Positions 12,001-17,642 of a stretch of 63,292 bases of DNA are shown piece by piece. Below the pieces are notes generated by a model that made no database searches, had not been told where the DNA came from, and was given only the letters and a program-made list of their open reading frames with translations. Numbering within the stretch: the stretch's first letter is position 1; every line of letters starts with the position of its first letter. The stretch lies in contig QWPJ01000125.1 in NCBI GenBank assembly GCA_003671195.1, positions 1-63,292 on the forward strand, read 5' to 3'. Source of the stretch: Planctomycetota bacterium. GTDB lineage: Bacteria; Planctomycetota; Planctomycetia; Pirellulales; Pirellulaceae. The position numbers were made by a program, and so were the translations under genes.

Positions 12001-12866
12001 GGGTTGCTGTTGAGTTCGATCCGGACGGTCGAACCGTTGACGATGACGTTCGGAGGGGCCGGCGAGTCGAAGCTGCGCGAGGTAAATTCGACACGCACGC
12101 CGTTGGCGGCTGCCGCCGATCCGGTCGAGACGAACTCAGCTTGTAGATTCGATAGCCCCGAATTGAAATTCGTCGAAGCGCGGGCCGAGCCGGCGCCCAG
12201 GAGCGGGAGGACTTGGCCGGTCGTGATGGTATCGGCGATGACCGTCGTACCGAATCCTCGGAGCAAGGTCGTGACGATCAACGACGAGACCGCAGGGTCC
12301 TCGTTCATCGCCTTGACCAAATCGTTGGCGGTAGTTTTGAAGGCAGGAGCGATGTTCACATCGATGTTGATGCGCTGGCCCTGGACACTCAGGATCGGAT
12401 AGCTCACCGGCTTGCCCACAGGCCCGACGGTCCGCGAGGACTGCGTAAAGAAAATCTCGGTTCCGTTGCCCTGCTGGCCAGGCAGCGAGGCGCTGAAGTC
12501 GACGACGGCTTGGCCGTTGGTCCCAAGGTCGCTCGTCAAGTAAGCGGCGCTCAGTACACCGTCGGCACCGGCACGTTTGATCTGGATGCCACCTAAGGAG
12601 TTCGCATCGAGTTCGGCCCCGTCGTTGAAACGAAGCACCAACTCCCGAGGACTCGTGTGCAGAACCGTCGGTGTGGAGCTTGCGCCCAGGGCGATCAAGG
12701 AGCCTTCGTTGGGCTGGACCCCAATGAGTTGCGGGCCGGTGGTCATCAAGTTTCGAGTCTCGAGAGACTCCAAAACTGACCTACGCACCAACTGCTTCTT
12801 GCGCAACTTGTCGCGATGCGAGCCATTGCCTGAAGTAGATCCACTTCCAAAACCAAAGGTTTTCAT
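1..12866 (-). CDS. Giant exported beta-helix/PPC-domain surface protein (C-terminus beyond window)
   Basis: This is a single open frame of about 4288 codons without a stop. It starts at ATG 12866 and runs off the left edge, so the C-terminus is unseen. Residues 32-40 (LESLETRNL) resemble the LEPR-XLL-type N-terminal motif of exported planctomycete proteins. At about residues 640-740 lies a zinc-peptidase-like domain whose HExxHxxGxxH site is destroyed (R722, G723, V726, N732). Segments with DxDxYxF and acidic motifs at about 771, 2064, 2298 and 3366 look like PPC (pre-peptidase C-terminal) domains. Parallel beta-helix stretches (NNxIxxNxxxGI patterns) appear near 1140-1210, 1590, 4000 and 4240, with recurring PGDWGG turns. 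Several DGxTFxV...FEF modules recur between 2600 and 4000. I infer an adhesin-like or stalk/matrix surface protein; no enzymatic role is supported. Many plus-strand frames across this region are shadows. Confidence 0.9.
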   Translation of the reverse strand, partial: MKTFGFGSGSTSGNGSHRDKLRKKQLVRRSVLESLETRNLMTTGPQLIGVQPNEGSLIALGASSTPTVLHTSPRELVLRFNDGAELDANSLGGIQIKRAGADGVLSAAYLTSDLGTNGQAVVDFSASLPGQQGNGTEIFFTQSSRTVGPVGKPVSYPILSVQGQRINIDVNIAPAFKTTANDLVKAMNEDPAVSSLIVTTLLRGFGTTVIADTITTGQVLPLLGAGSARASTNFNSGLSNLQAEFVSTGSAAAANGVRVEFTSRSFDSPAPPNVIVNGSTVRIELNSNPRALTTVGEVIDAVNASAEAQRLLVARLVSGDRLTRIGGNAITYSPLNLVGGDDQLITPAYIALGDTKREVIIRFAEALPDDAYLIDIFGTGPFALRNVAGFAFNGGVSRSVRFDLDLGPTIQAVVPQPVITTGTTKQQLRNVVYVYFNGDKLASAEAVKPIYYQLVYTNNSLNGGDDIAFRPIGVNYDANLNRVALTFERNLDALVDPANPGAGPLALASLRLRIGNDNSVNNTSVASITPASDPGSRFSSAMDLGGGWLAGPGAKAAIVSSEIKNATPYTLDFPGSNSESGNRDNRYQHHVTRSDSDGIEVIYYNFASQLGTANSSVQLNAITEIQRTMARQVVSLYEKHIGVRFVESDNQGFTIGVGDMQVINPLTALTPVAANQPGDNITYAAGPLLANASQSAVVIDSQEFNTADDNLFGSELFRSFMRGIGVLLGLGNADELPQSTVQNSNPITDPNVENVFPGNADVTHGQYIFRPEGKDIDLYRFVVPDSGGSISVQVIAERQSNSSLLDASLRLYRNEGSSSQPKWVELAANEDYFSQDPRVSLDFVKPGEYVIGVSAKGNANYDPTIEDSGLGGRSEGKYDLRIDFAPPAASTLTDADSDPTQIDGDGDGKPGGVFNYWFVPTRPDRSTTATTDRSSYTIWVDKTALANGNGTLAQPYNTISRALTEATTVSNADASGTRAITIRILGNAANRAYEIGFNRLGQALADGTTFDVPRNVNVMIDAGAIIKMGRSRVSVGSSTVSVNRSGGTLQLLGIPDSKVIVTSIHDTTGIGVNPDRTPPAPSPGDWGGLDFRNRIDGSDATRTDKERAGLFLNALYHADVRFGGGQVIIDGLSQVITPINIIDSRPTIANSLITRSADAAISATPNSFREDDFRDSKSQAAGLFIPDYDRVGPDIYGNRVVNNTINGMFIKTRTGASQTLETITTAARFDDIDMPHVLGENLVIAGTPGGGVLDVASPPTTVVTVVRSGSGNLAVGTYNYKLVYVDASGNESLASIPTASVSVVANSSVTLSNLPPIGGDLPYVGRRIYRSDANGGGTYRFVSQINAIATTFVDNGSVSGNALVELPAKIRSRLDGSLVMDPGMIVKNRGSRIEVRDGANLVAEGTIGLPVILTSINDIRYGFGGTFDTASNKGATAATPGDWGGVFVGHGSEASMDYNRISYGGGTTRIEGNFASFNAIEVHQADFRLANSLVEFNAAGNEANATDPDRLGRGTNDASAIFVRGAQPQILNNRISDNAGSAISIDVNSLTEQNLDDSGRQTGELGTTGEYLANQGALVRGNRLSRNGINGMLVRGQELTSQAVFDDTDIVHVVSSTITSDNLHTYGGLQLKSDANQSLVVKFGGGSTLAGLNATGTPLDHPNRIGGSIQILGQPGFPVILTSIGDDTVGAGFGVDGRPAFDTDNNGSNSTSGEIVLPFGPEVDRGTLIDNDVDVNRPGFFSYEPNAGGEGSFATRGGITAQGNTQLFIDEAVIFAFNNYIDVGGDGNAIRLSATTITQPPTLVSPDVVISRGTFTGNNNAEVRWTVESRFKNGVAKLFNTLTLDSDSPLGNIRFINYLDEDILSPSDDFLYLTGTPGNPDFRAYTIDNTERVGFSHGGVYSPGIDLVNATYLGFAADEFRDLANIIEGAGTTYTPAGNIDLTDLPPITDPLLGQIYGLADVTTALAWQVAPTSNTSRMTSFLELVPTTITSIASPGSWAGVSMQTYSNDRNVGVLPERESSLANAPGANDDPTKAQYLGQLAGSINSGDENTRLGFEIQGVINKPSDVDVYSFNAFGGTEVWLDIDKTDANLDTVVELISADGEILALSDNSYLEEIDTANNPLYSSLPGNAVRSLRKSAPTIYPQSSRGEPRDDYSTNAKDAGLRVVLPGQSGQPSLYHIRVRSSNQVTGQAVGTPSLSNPASVGQGLSRGAYQLQVRLGENQEFPGTSVAYADIRFASTGLTLRGVPRHSPLVGETAEINSGNNNTFVTAQELGNILTTDRKTISLAGNIDSATDVDWFTFTIDYTQLVTPLAEYLSTIFDLDYADGIGRADLSMYLFAPTADGSNASLVRVGLNSNILDDRHSAVSQATNADLGRGSTGTLDPYIGPVELPAGRYYLAVTNRTQVPTVLANRLSNSLGASNLRILPVSSGRFIVEDRVGGDQLSSTVPPMTPTFLDMQSRIEYSLGDVPLYVSASSALGTQYYIANSFTGQLPNDVGIAPQFMKDTFIRPNGDLRGFQTPSNDLFNYVLVNPGTAATRVQGAFNFTVRGLDTAGELSDTAAPFDSEAYTVMDIRDQTGTEAEFGFLVANRNRTANFAAANRGVSYFDNVLYRFDPNTGAGISAPALDNQFNIPITGAPDLILGAGTDITERGFIQTNAAAGTTSTAFAVTEATETIANSVRSLINDGDTVTLRLSTNQNVIIEFNAGPELQLNLDPVNFPNRVLRDGDQFTIDGVVYQITTGLTPVPTPGVRTVFYQTSMNNAQFAAAVADAVPLGIEVGFEGNRLNFAGALVGNFSTLVNRGVAVDQQTNGTIGSGRIGVNFLASDTAEAIATRVVQAINTSGFPGLSAVESGINRNEVTVLGATVTSTTGSTRRIGIAPGGVVRGVAGIDGNLYAVSDAGGLFRVSRGELFSNRPGAIGTYVASSYQLTGLQFTGLTAGPRNVANGAYSNLLFGSTVGGRIYAFDTNGILQPVFANGSTFVDTGSSGFDGLAFSNLDYNLWHQTTRRSANPGHGISADIEGNTSGLGGTSWYFGYEDLGHSNANFNTGTNPLAQPRAFGEALENTYNFPGGATGVMESKTFSLENLTAADLPTLYFSYFLATEDAASNLVNNIFDPMRDSFRVYAAGDDNTWVQLATNNASETVIETLVDNVPSPVGPNSLPGQAVAPPGTSWRQARVSLAQLAGDRQVRLRFEFSTAGGLGFNSFGSRGPELRTVSASELRDGQTFSVGGRTFEIEMGATLVFPSGVGIRSGETISLRGTTFVFWDGTGTSPSGNVIRYSTSDSPSQVAQKVLASLNATTYVPKALSANVSEPQARSEVFRTAVTTTIVAGELTRWTATGAIGDFVLQPGEQPDAVRADVDMIEFQADEGTTIDLAVSASLVGSPLNPRVRLFDSLGNELARASTATQFDVALSHTFAKSGTYYFGISNSGINEYSPLLASGRTSSGPTGQYQVTLDISPRFNPSLNGNRLQLDGVSDLVVGPNSNIRTDGAYRSTNGSNVSVNILQNMTADEVAAVVARAFEENLAPGPDAFTTFRRSTNAIDLTGVTVGDAGPFEVNGRRDGDEFSEYVLGRLHPATRSQNNNFEGLYLDDFIIGLAERGESVSNAPPDTTFTTVPGSGSEILVGPYQVEIRGGSEYGQPLSTRTTNNGGNTNPNNLSVNERIRLTQAFDPNQALSGAVELRFNDASSITDGETITVSDGNNSITFEFNDISIPSGQPGSGVRPGNFPIPYDPVAGESAQTIAARFRDAVNSPGVQSVLKTSALGVDGSSSGSNTRDLFLLGSVTVDVGPSVGYLVTRSPQVRFKDSSSLTDGLSFTITDGNNTVRLEFDDSTLLPLDPGFGVSQGSVAIPFNPTVSLTSVQVAALVLSVINSPAVQSQIRVVAFPVSGLGGQPSDAILISGATGVSIPSAVGNVLTTNLEGDRNTPRDQGQVLIENSRISFSSGFGVVMTADVRDPVSGAPNPGSVRNTLTINNQRLIPGAVMVNNELISNIGGGIDLGGDPLNGPNDVPASVPFARIVNNTIFGGSVTRVDAQPATSILGDFYSDGALSFGDVAPANLYNPRAGGGPVPIAGLQVPGNAVGAPDYSGIGEPIPGQGAVSLGRGGVLVVQFTDNFLTGSNDVRPDLAVYEVGLPELVRVEVSADGVNYTSVGSASFSNRYIDLDQFGFNSLSQLQFVRLTDEPGDGPTSGDSVGADIDAVGALSSRPGLRFGTSGTGIRVGANASPTLLNNIISNSTTGISVANTSTSTVIGGTLYQRNTTNATGVTVGQFPIQVGSS

Positions 12867-13279
12867 CGAGAAACCTCGTACAGAGCCTGAGCTTGGGAAA
12901 AAACGAAAAAACGGTCCTGCGAACCGTGCCTGAGTCTAATTGCGTCGCTGGCCATTGCAAACCGGGCATCCTGAAGCTTTAGCTGTCCTAAATCGAAGTC
13001 GTTGCTAGACTTCGTCGATTTGCGGAAGCATCGGCCGGCGTTGGTGCTACAATGACAGGCGATTCCTTGGAGATTCCCAATTTGCAAAAGTTCCACGGAT
13101 CGCCGTTGGCAAAACCGCGAACTAGGGTAATTTGAGACCTCCAGGATGAGTTTAGCGGTCAGGGGCAATCTGCGGATCTTCTCCGCCGAGGCCCAAAACC
13201 TCACTCTACGTATCATCCCTAATTCGGGTTATAACCGAGTCCAAGCAATCCTTTTCTTCCATTAAATTGCGGAATTTCG
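12867..13279. other. Divergent intergenic region with one promoter-like site
   Basis: This non-coding gap separates the giant minus-strand gene from ffh. On the plus strand, TG-n-TACAAT at 13045-13053 matches an extended -10 element, but no convincing -35 hexamer lies 16-18 bases upstream. If it is used, it would give ffh a 5' leader of about 220 bases. I looked for an SRP RNA here, which would fit next to ffh, and found no convincing GGAAG-tetraloop helix. Nothing else is supported. Confidence 0.3.
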
Positions 13280-14755
13280 ATGTTCCAGTCCCTACAAGAT
13301 GGCCTACTGAGCGCCTTTAAGACCCTCCAAGGTAAAGGTAAGCTGACCGAAGCGAATATGCGGGAGGGGATCGCCATGGTCGAGCGATCCTTGGTCGAAG
13401 CCGACGTCAGCATCGATGTCGTCCGTTCCTTCGTTAAAGACGTCGCAACCGCTGCAGAAGGCCGCCGGGTCCTGCTGAGCCTTAAACCGGACGAAGAATT
13501 CGTCAAAATCGTCTACGAAGAGCTCGTCAAGCTCCTCGGACCGGTCGACAGCAGCTTGCCGCTCAAACGGGGCGAATTGACCACCATCATGATGTGCGGT
13601 TTGCAAGGGTCCGGAAAAACCACCACCTGCGGCAAACTCTCGGTCCTGATCAAAGAGCAGAAACTCAAGCCTTTTTTGGTCGCAGCCGACCTCCAACGCC
13701 CCGCGGCGATCGAACAGCTCCACGTCCTGGGAAAACAGGTCGGCGTCGGCGTTTTCAGCAAACCCGGCGAAAATGACCCCGTCAAAGTCTGCCGAGAAGG
13801 TCTCGAAGCGGCCCGCGCCGCCGGTGCCAACGTCGTCATCCTCGATACCGCAGGTCGACTGGCCATCGATGCGGAATTGATGGAACAACTCAAGCAAATC
13901 GACCGAGCCATCGAACCGACCCAAGTCCTCCTGGTCGTCGACGGAATGACCGGCCAAGACGCCGTGAAAAGTGCCAAGGCCTTCAACGATGCGCTGAGCC
14001 TCGACGGCGTGATCATGACCAAACTCGACGGCGATGCACGCGGCGGCGCCCTGATCAGCGTCAAGGCCGTGACGTCCGTTCCCATCAAATTCATCGGAAC
14101 AGGCGAGCACCTCGATGCCCTTGAGCCGTTCCGCCCCGAAGGCATGGCAAGCCGTATTCTCTCGATGGGCGATATCGTCGAGGTGGCCCGCGAAGCCCAC
14201 CGACTGATCGACGAAAAGGAACGCAAAAGCCTCGAAGAACGGATGTCCAAAGGGATCTTTACCCTGGCCGACTTCCGCGACATGATGCAAAAAATGCGAA
14301 AACCAGGGCTGATGACCAAAATGCTCAGCCTTATGCCCGGAATGGGTGAGATGTCCAAAATGCTCGCAAATACCGACAGCGAACGGGAAATGTCCCGCCT
14401 GGCTGGTATCGTCGACTCCATGACCGCCGCAGAACGCAAAGACCCAAAACTCATCGATGGCTCTCGGCGAAACCGAATCGCCAAAGGATGCGGAGCAAAC
14501 CCAAGCCAAATCTCCGACCTGATCAAACAATTCGAGATGATCAAGCCCATGATGCTCATGGCCACCCAAGGCTCGGTCGGAGACAAAATGAAGATGCTCC
14601 AACAGATGCGCGGAATGATGGCCGACAACCCGATGAACCCACTAGGCGGAATGAAACTCAAGGGAAACACCGGCAAACGCCTGACCCCAAAGGAGCGCGA
14701 AAAACTCCAAAAAGAACGCGATAAACTCCTTCGAAAGAAAAAACGTGGCGACTAA
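13280..14755 (+). CDS. ffh: Signal recognition particle GTPase Ffh
   Basis: This 491-residue protein is the SRP54-type GTPase that binds SRP RNA and signal sequences and delivers ribosomes to the FtsY receptor at the membrane. The N domain (residues 1-95) is followed by the G domain, with the P-loop GLQGSGKT at 107-114, a DTAGR motif and TKLDGDARGG. The C-terminal M domain is methionine-rich (MMQKMRK, MLSLMPGMGEM) and contains the RNA-binding stretch with SRRNRIAKGCG. It ends in a basic KKKRGD tail. Length and motif order are normal for the family. It heads a same-strand run with rpsP and trmD. Long antisense frames of 432 and 387 codons overlap it and are shadows. Confidence 0.98.
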   Translation: MFQSLQDGLLSAFKTLQGKGKLTEANMREGIAMVERSLVEADVSIDVVRSFVKDVATAAEGRRVLLSLKPDEEFVKIVYEELVKLLGPVDSSLPLKRGELTTIMMCGLQGSGKTTTCGKLSVLIKEQKLKPFLVAADLQRPAAIEQLHVLGKQVGVGVFSKPGENDPVKVCREGLEAARAAGANVVILDTAGRLAIDAELMEQLKQIDRAIEPTQVLLVVDGMTGQDAVKSAKAFNDALSLDGVIMTKLDGDARGGALISVKAVTSVPIKFIGTGEHLDALEPFRPEGMASRILSMGDIVEVAREAHRLIDEKERKSLEERMSKGIFTLADFRDMMQKMRKPGLMTKMLSLMPGMGEMSKMLANTDSEREMSRLAGIVDSMTAAERKDPKLIDGSRRNRIAKGCGANPSQISDLIKQFEMIKPMMLMATQGSVGDKMKMLQQMRGMMADNPMNPLGGMKLKGNTGKRLTPKEREKLQKERDKLLRKKKRGD

Positions 14756-14893
14756 CCCACCGGGAACCGACCGGTGGAACCGAGTTTGACCGATTTTTTC
14801 GCCTTAGAACCGATTTTTCTCTCCCCAGGTGACGAACCAAGCGTTATCATTAGCACCCCTTAGAACCCCCCTTTCGTGTTTGGAGAACTCTCT

Positions 14894-15214
14894 GTGTCGG
14901 TACGTATTCGAATGAAGCGGCTGGGCCGCAAAAGTCGACCTTTCTATCGCCTGTGCGCCATCGATCAACGTAGCCCTCGCGACGGTCGGGTCTTGGAAGA
15001 ACTCGGTCACTACGATCCGATGTGCCGTGAGACCGATGCGCGAGCGATCCTCAAAGGGGATCGAATCGACTACTGGATGAGCGTCGGCGCCCAACCTAGC
15101 GACAACGTCCGTATCCTTATTACCAAATACGGTACCAACGGCTCTCACCTGAGCGCCCAACAAGAAGCACTCACTCGCTTGGGCCGCAGTAAGCCTGCCA
15201 AAGTCCAGGCTTAA
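14894..15214 (+). CDS. rpsP: 30S ribosomal protein S16
   Basis: S16 is a structural protein of the small ribosomal subunit. I place the start at GTG 14894, giving SVRIRMKRLGRKSRPFYRL, which matches the family N-terminus; a GGAG at 14882-14885 is well spaced for it. An in-frame GTG at 14876 would add six atypical residues. The product is 106 residues, within the usual 80-120 range once its short variable tail is allowed for. It lies 138 bases after ffh and before trmD. The usual rimM between rpsP and trmD is missing here. Confidence 0.96.
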   Translation: MSVRIRMKRLGRKSRPFYRLCAIDQRSPRDGRVLEELGHYDPMCRETDARAILKGDRIDYWMSVGAQPSDNVRILITKYGTNGSHLSAQQEALTRLGRSKPAKVQA

Positions 15215-15257
15215 ACAGGCTCAAAGCGAGAAGCTTTAAGCACCCAGAAAAAGAAGC

Positions 15258-15289
15258 AAGCGGCAGGACACGGTCTTTGCCGCTTTTTT
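15258..15289 (+). terminator. Hairpin with T-run between rpsP and trmD
   Basis: AAGCGGCA at 15258-15265 pairs with TGCCGCTT at 15278-15285 across a 12-base loop and is followed by T residues to 15289. This has the form of a Rho-independent terminator or attenuator. It would reduce read-through from the ribosomal gene into trmD. It lies only 46 bases before the trmD start. Confidence 0.7.
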
Positions 15290-15334
15290 CGTTTGAAGCT
15301 CGACGTTCACCCCTCCCCAATCACCACTGGTTCT

Positions 15335-16039
15335 ATGCAAGCTTCCCTGCGGATCGATGTCGTGACGCTCTTCCCAGAGATCTTCTCCGGATACTTGACC
15401 CAAAGCCTCCTGGCCAAAGCCATCGACAAAGGGCTCATCGAGATCGCTGTTCACAACCTCAGGGATTGGTCAACCGATGAGAAACACCACAAGGTCGACG
15501 ACAGACCCTATGGGGGAGGACCCGGCATGCTCATTTGCGTCGAGCCTGTCGTGCGGTGTGTCGAGTCCCTCCGAGCGATCGATCCTAGACCCGCAGAACT
15601 GGTGTTGCTCACACCCCAGGGACGTCGGCTCGATCAAACGATCGTCGAAGAATTTGCGCCCCGAGGCCGATTGATTCTTCTGTGCGGACGCTACGAAGGC
15701 TTCGACCATCGCGTCGTCGAGATCCTCAAGCCGACGGAACTGAGCGTCGGTGACTTTGTTCTCAACGGCGGCGAGGTCGCCGCGATGATCGTCATCGATG
15801 CTGCAATCCGACTCATCCCAGGTGTTCTCGGGGACGAACAAAGCAGTTGGGATGACTCTTTCTCGCGAGGCAATCGCATCCTGGAATTCCCGCAATACAC
15901 AAGACCTCCCGAATTCCGCGGCGCGAGCGTCCCGGAGGTTCTTCTGAGCGGAGATCACGGCAAGATCGCCGCTTGGCGCACAGCCCAATCCGAACGACGC
16001 ACCCGAGAAATACGCTCGGATTTGCTCGATCGATCCTAG
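15335..16039 (+). CDS. trmD: tRNA (guanine-N1-)-methyltransferase TrmD
   Basis: TrmD methylates G37 next to the anticodon using S-adenosylmethionine and so prevents +1 frameshifting. The sequence shows the family hallmarks: LRIDVVTLFPEIF at the N-terminus, DDRPYGGGPGM, LCGRYEGFDHR and SVGDFVLNGGE in the SPOUT trefoil-knot region, and IPGVLGDEQS. I choose ATG 15335 because the family begins a few residues before IDVVTLFPE; an in-frame TTG at 15293 would add 14 unlikely residues. The product is 234 residues, normal for TrmD. rimM and rplS, often its neighbours, are absent from this window. Confidence 0.96.
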   Translation: MQASLRIDVVTLFPEIFSGYLTQSLLAKAIDKGLIEIAVHNLRDWSTDEKHHKVDDRPYGGGPGMLICVEPVVRCVESLRAIDPRPAELVLLTPQGRRLDQTIVEEFAPRGRLILLCGRYEGFDHRVVEILKPTELSVGDFVLNGGEVAAMIVIDAAIRLIPGVLGDEQSSWDDSFSRGNRILEFPQYTRPPEFRGASVPEVLLSGDHGKIAAWRTAQSERRTREIRSDLLDRS

Positions 16040-16130
16040 GGGCCGTGCACTATGCTCAATGAAGCGGACTAGAGTGGATGTTCTAGACGCCCTTTCCTGC
16101 CACCCCCCCCTTGCGCCCCGGGACCATTGC

Positions 16131-17642
16131 ATGCGACCCCATCCAGTTCTCTACCAACTCAACACGCGAGTTTTCTTAACGCATCTGTCCAATCGACTCG
16201 GTCGCAAGGCAACCTTGGCGGATATCCCAGAGTCGTTCTTGAACGAACTGGTCGACAAGGGGGTCCATATCCTCTGGTTACTGAGTGTCTGGACGACAGG
16301 TCCTCGCTCTGAAAAAGAATCGCGGAGCAACCCTCAATGGATGCGTCAGTTCGAGCATACGCTCGAGGATCTACAACCCCAAGACATCGGTGGTTCGGGA
16401 TTCGCCATCGCGGACTATCGCGTCAGCGAATCAATCGGTGGACCCAAGGGACTTGAGAAACTGCGCGATCGATTGAACCAACTAGGTATTCGCTTGATGC
16501 TCGACTTTGTTCCGAACCATATGGGGCTCGACCATCCATGGCTGAACTCCCATCCGGAGTATTTGATCCAAGCGACCCAAGAGCAGCTCGACGAGCAGCC
16601 ACAGAATTACTTTCAGGATGAAGCCTCAGACAAGATCTTTGCCCACGGTCGCGATCCGTACTTTGACGGCTGGTCCGATACGGTGCAATTGGATTATTCC
16701 AACAGCGATCTGTGCTCGCAAATGCAGACCACGCTGCTGACGATAGCAGACCAATGCGATGCGGTCCGATGCGACATGGCGATGCTATTGACTCCAAGGG
16801 TCTTCGAACGCACCTGGGGACGGTCGATGCAAGAGTTTTGGGGACCTGCGATCCGCGCGGTCAAGGCTCGCTACTCGGGCTTTGAATTCCTGGCCGAAGT
16901 CTACTGGGATATGGAATGGGAACTGCAAGAAGAAGGCTTCGATTACTGTTACGACAAACGGCTTTACGACCGTTTGAAAGATCGCGACTTCGTCGGGGTT
17001 CGCAATCACTTGAAAGCCGATCTCGCTTACCAATCGAAACTTGCAAGGTTTCTGGAAAACCACGATGAACCTCGCGCTGCAAACGCACTGGATTGGTCTT
17101 TGCATCAACCCGCAGCCATCGCCACGTATTTATCTCCAGGCTTGAGGTTCTTTCATCATGGACAGTGGCAGGGGAATCGGACCAAGATCTCGCCCCACTT
17201 GATCCGTGCCCCGGACGAAATCGTCGATCCGTCGATCGAGCTTTTCTATAACAAGCTTGTCGCCTTGCTCGATGACCCAATCTTCCATCATGGGGACTGG
17301 GAGTTGCTCAATATCGAGCGCGCTTGGGAGGATAACTGGAGTTCGGATTGCCTACTGTCTTGGGTCTGGCACGAGCCTCAGAGCCGACGAGTCGTCGTTT
17401 GTGTGGTGAACCTGGCCGAGCACGAGGCACAAGGTCGGATTCACATCCCCGAATGGCTCGGGGCCAAGTCCACCGACCCATGGAAAAATCTCTGGAGTGA
17501 CGAGCCCTTCGAGATGCCTAGCGATCAATGGAATGCTGGCTGGTGGACGTTGCACGCCCAAGGCTCACAGATCATCGTGGTCGCAAACGCCATGGGCCGC
17601 ATGCTTGAGCATCTTTCCGCCGCTCCGTCCGAGAGAGTTTGA
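16131..17642 (+). CDS. GH13 alpha-amylase-family glycosidase
   Basis: This 503-residue (beta/alpha)8-barrel enzyme belongs to glycoside hydrolase family 13. All four conserved regions are visible: DFVPNH (125-130), DAVRCDMAM with putative nucleophile D215, FLAEVYW with acid/base E256, and ENHDE with D312 as transition-state stabiliser. A beta-sandwich-like C-terminal domain with WHEP...VCVVNLAEHEAQG follows. No signal peptide is evident, so it is likely cytoplasmic and acts on alpha-glucans or small alpha-glucosides; the exact substrate cannot be read. I prefer ATG 16131 (MRPHPVLYQLNTR) to an upstream ATG at 16059. Its last 71 bases overlap the 3' end of the convergent DUF2235 gene. Confidence 0.88.
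   Translation: MRPHPVLYQLNTRVFLTHLSNRLGRKATLADIPESFLNELVDKGVHILWLLSVWTTGPRSEKESRSNPQWMRQFEHTLEDLQPQDIGGSGFAIADYRVSESIGGPKGLEKLRDRLNQLGIRLMLDFVPNHMGLDHPWLNSHPEYLIQATQEQLDEQPQNYFQDEASDKIFAHGRDPYFDGWSDTVQLDYSNSDLCSQMQTTLLTIADQCDAVRCDMAMLLTPRVFERTWGRSMQEFWGPAIRAVKARYSGFEFLAEVYWDMEWELQEEGFDYCYDKRLYDRLKDRDFVGVRNHLKADLAYQSKLARFLENHDEPRAANALDWSLHQPAAIATYLSPGLRFFHHGQWQGNRTKISPHLIRAPDEIVDPSIELFYNKLVALLDDPIFHHGDWELLNIERAWEDNWSSDCLLSWVWHEPQSRRVVVCVVNLAEHEAQGRIHIPEWLGAKSTDPWKNLWSDEPFEMPSDQWNAGWWTLHAQGSQIIVVANAMGRMLEHLSAAPSERV

Noticed and set aside
12970..13279. SRP RNA gene next to ffh
   Set aside because: Only an isolated GGAAGCA was seen; no GGAAG tetraloop helix with the conserved symmetric bulge could be built.
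13304..14602. 432-codon minus frame (and another of 387 codons) over ffh
   Set aside because: ffh on the plus strand has all SRP54 motifs; the antisense translations are low-complexity His/Asp/Phe or Ser/Arg-rich shadows.
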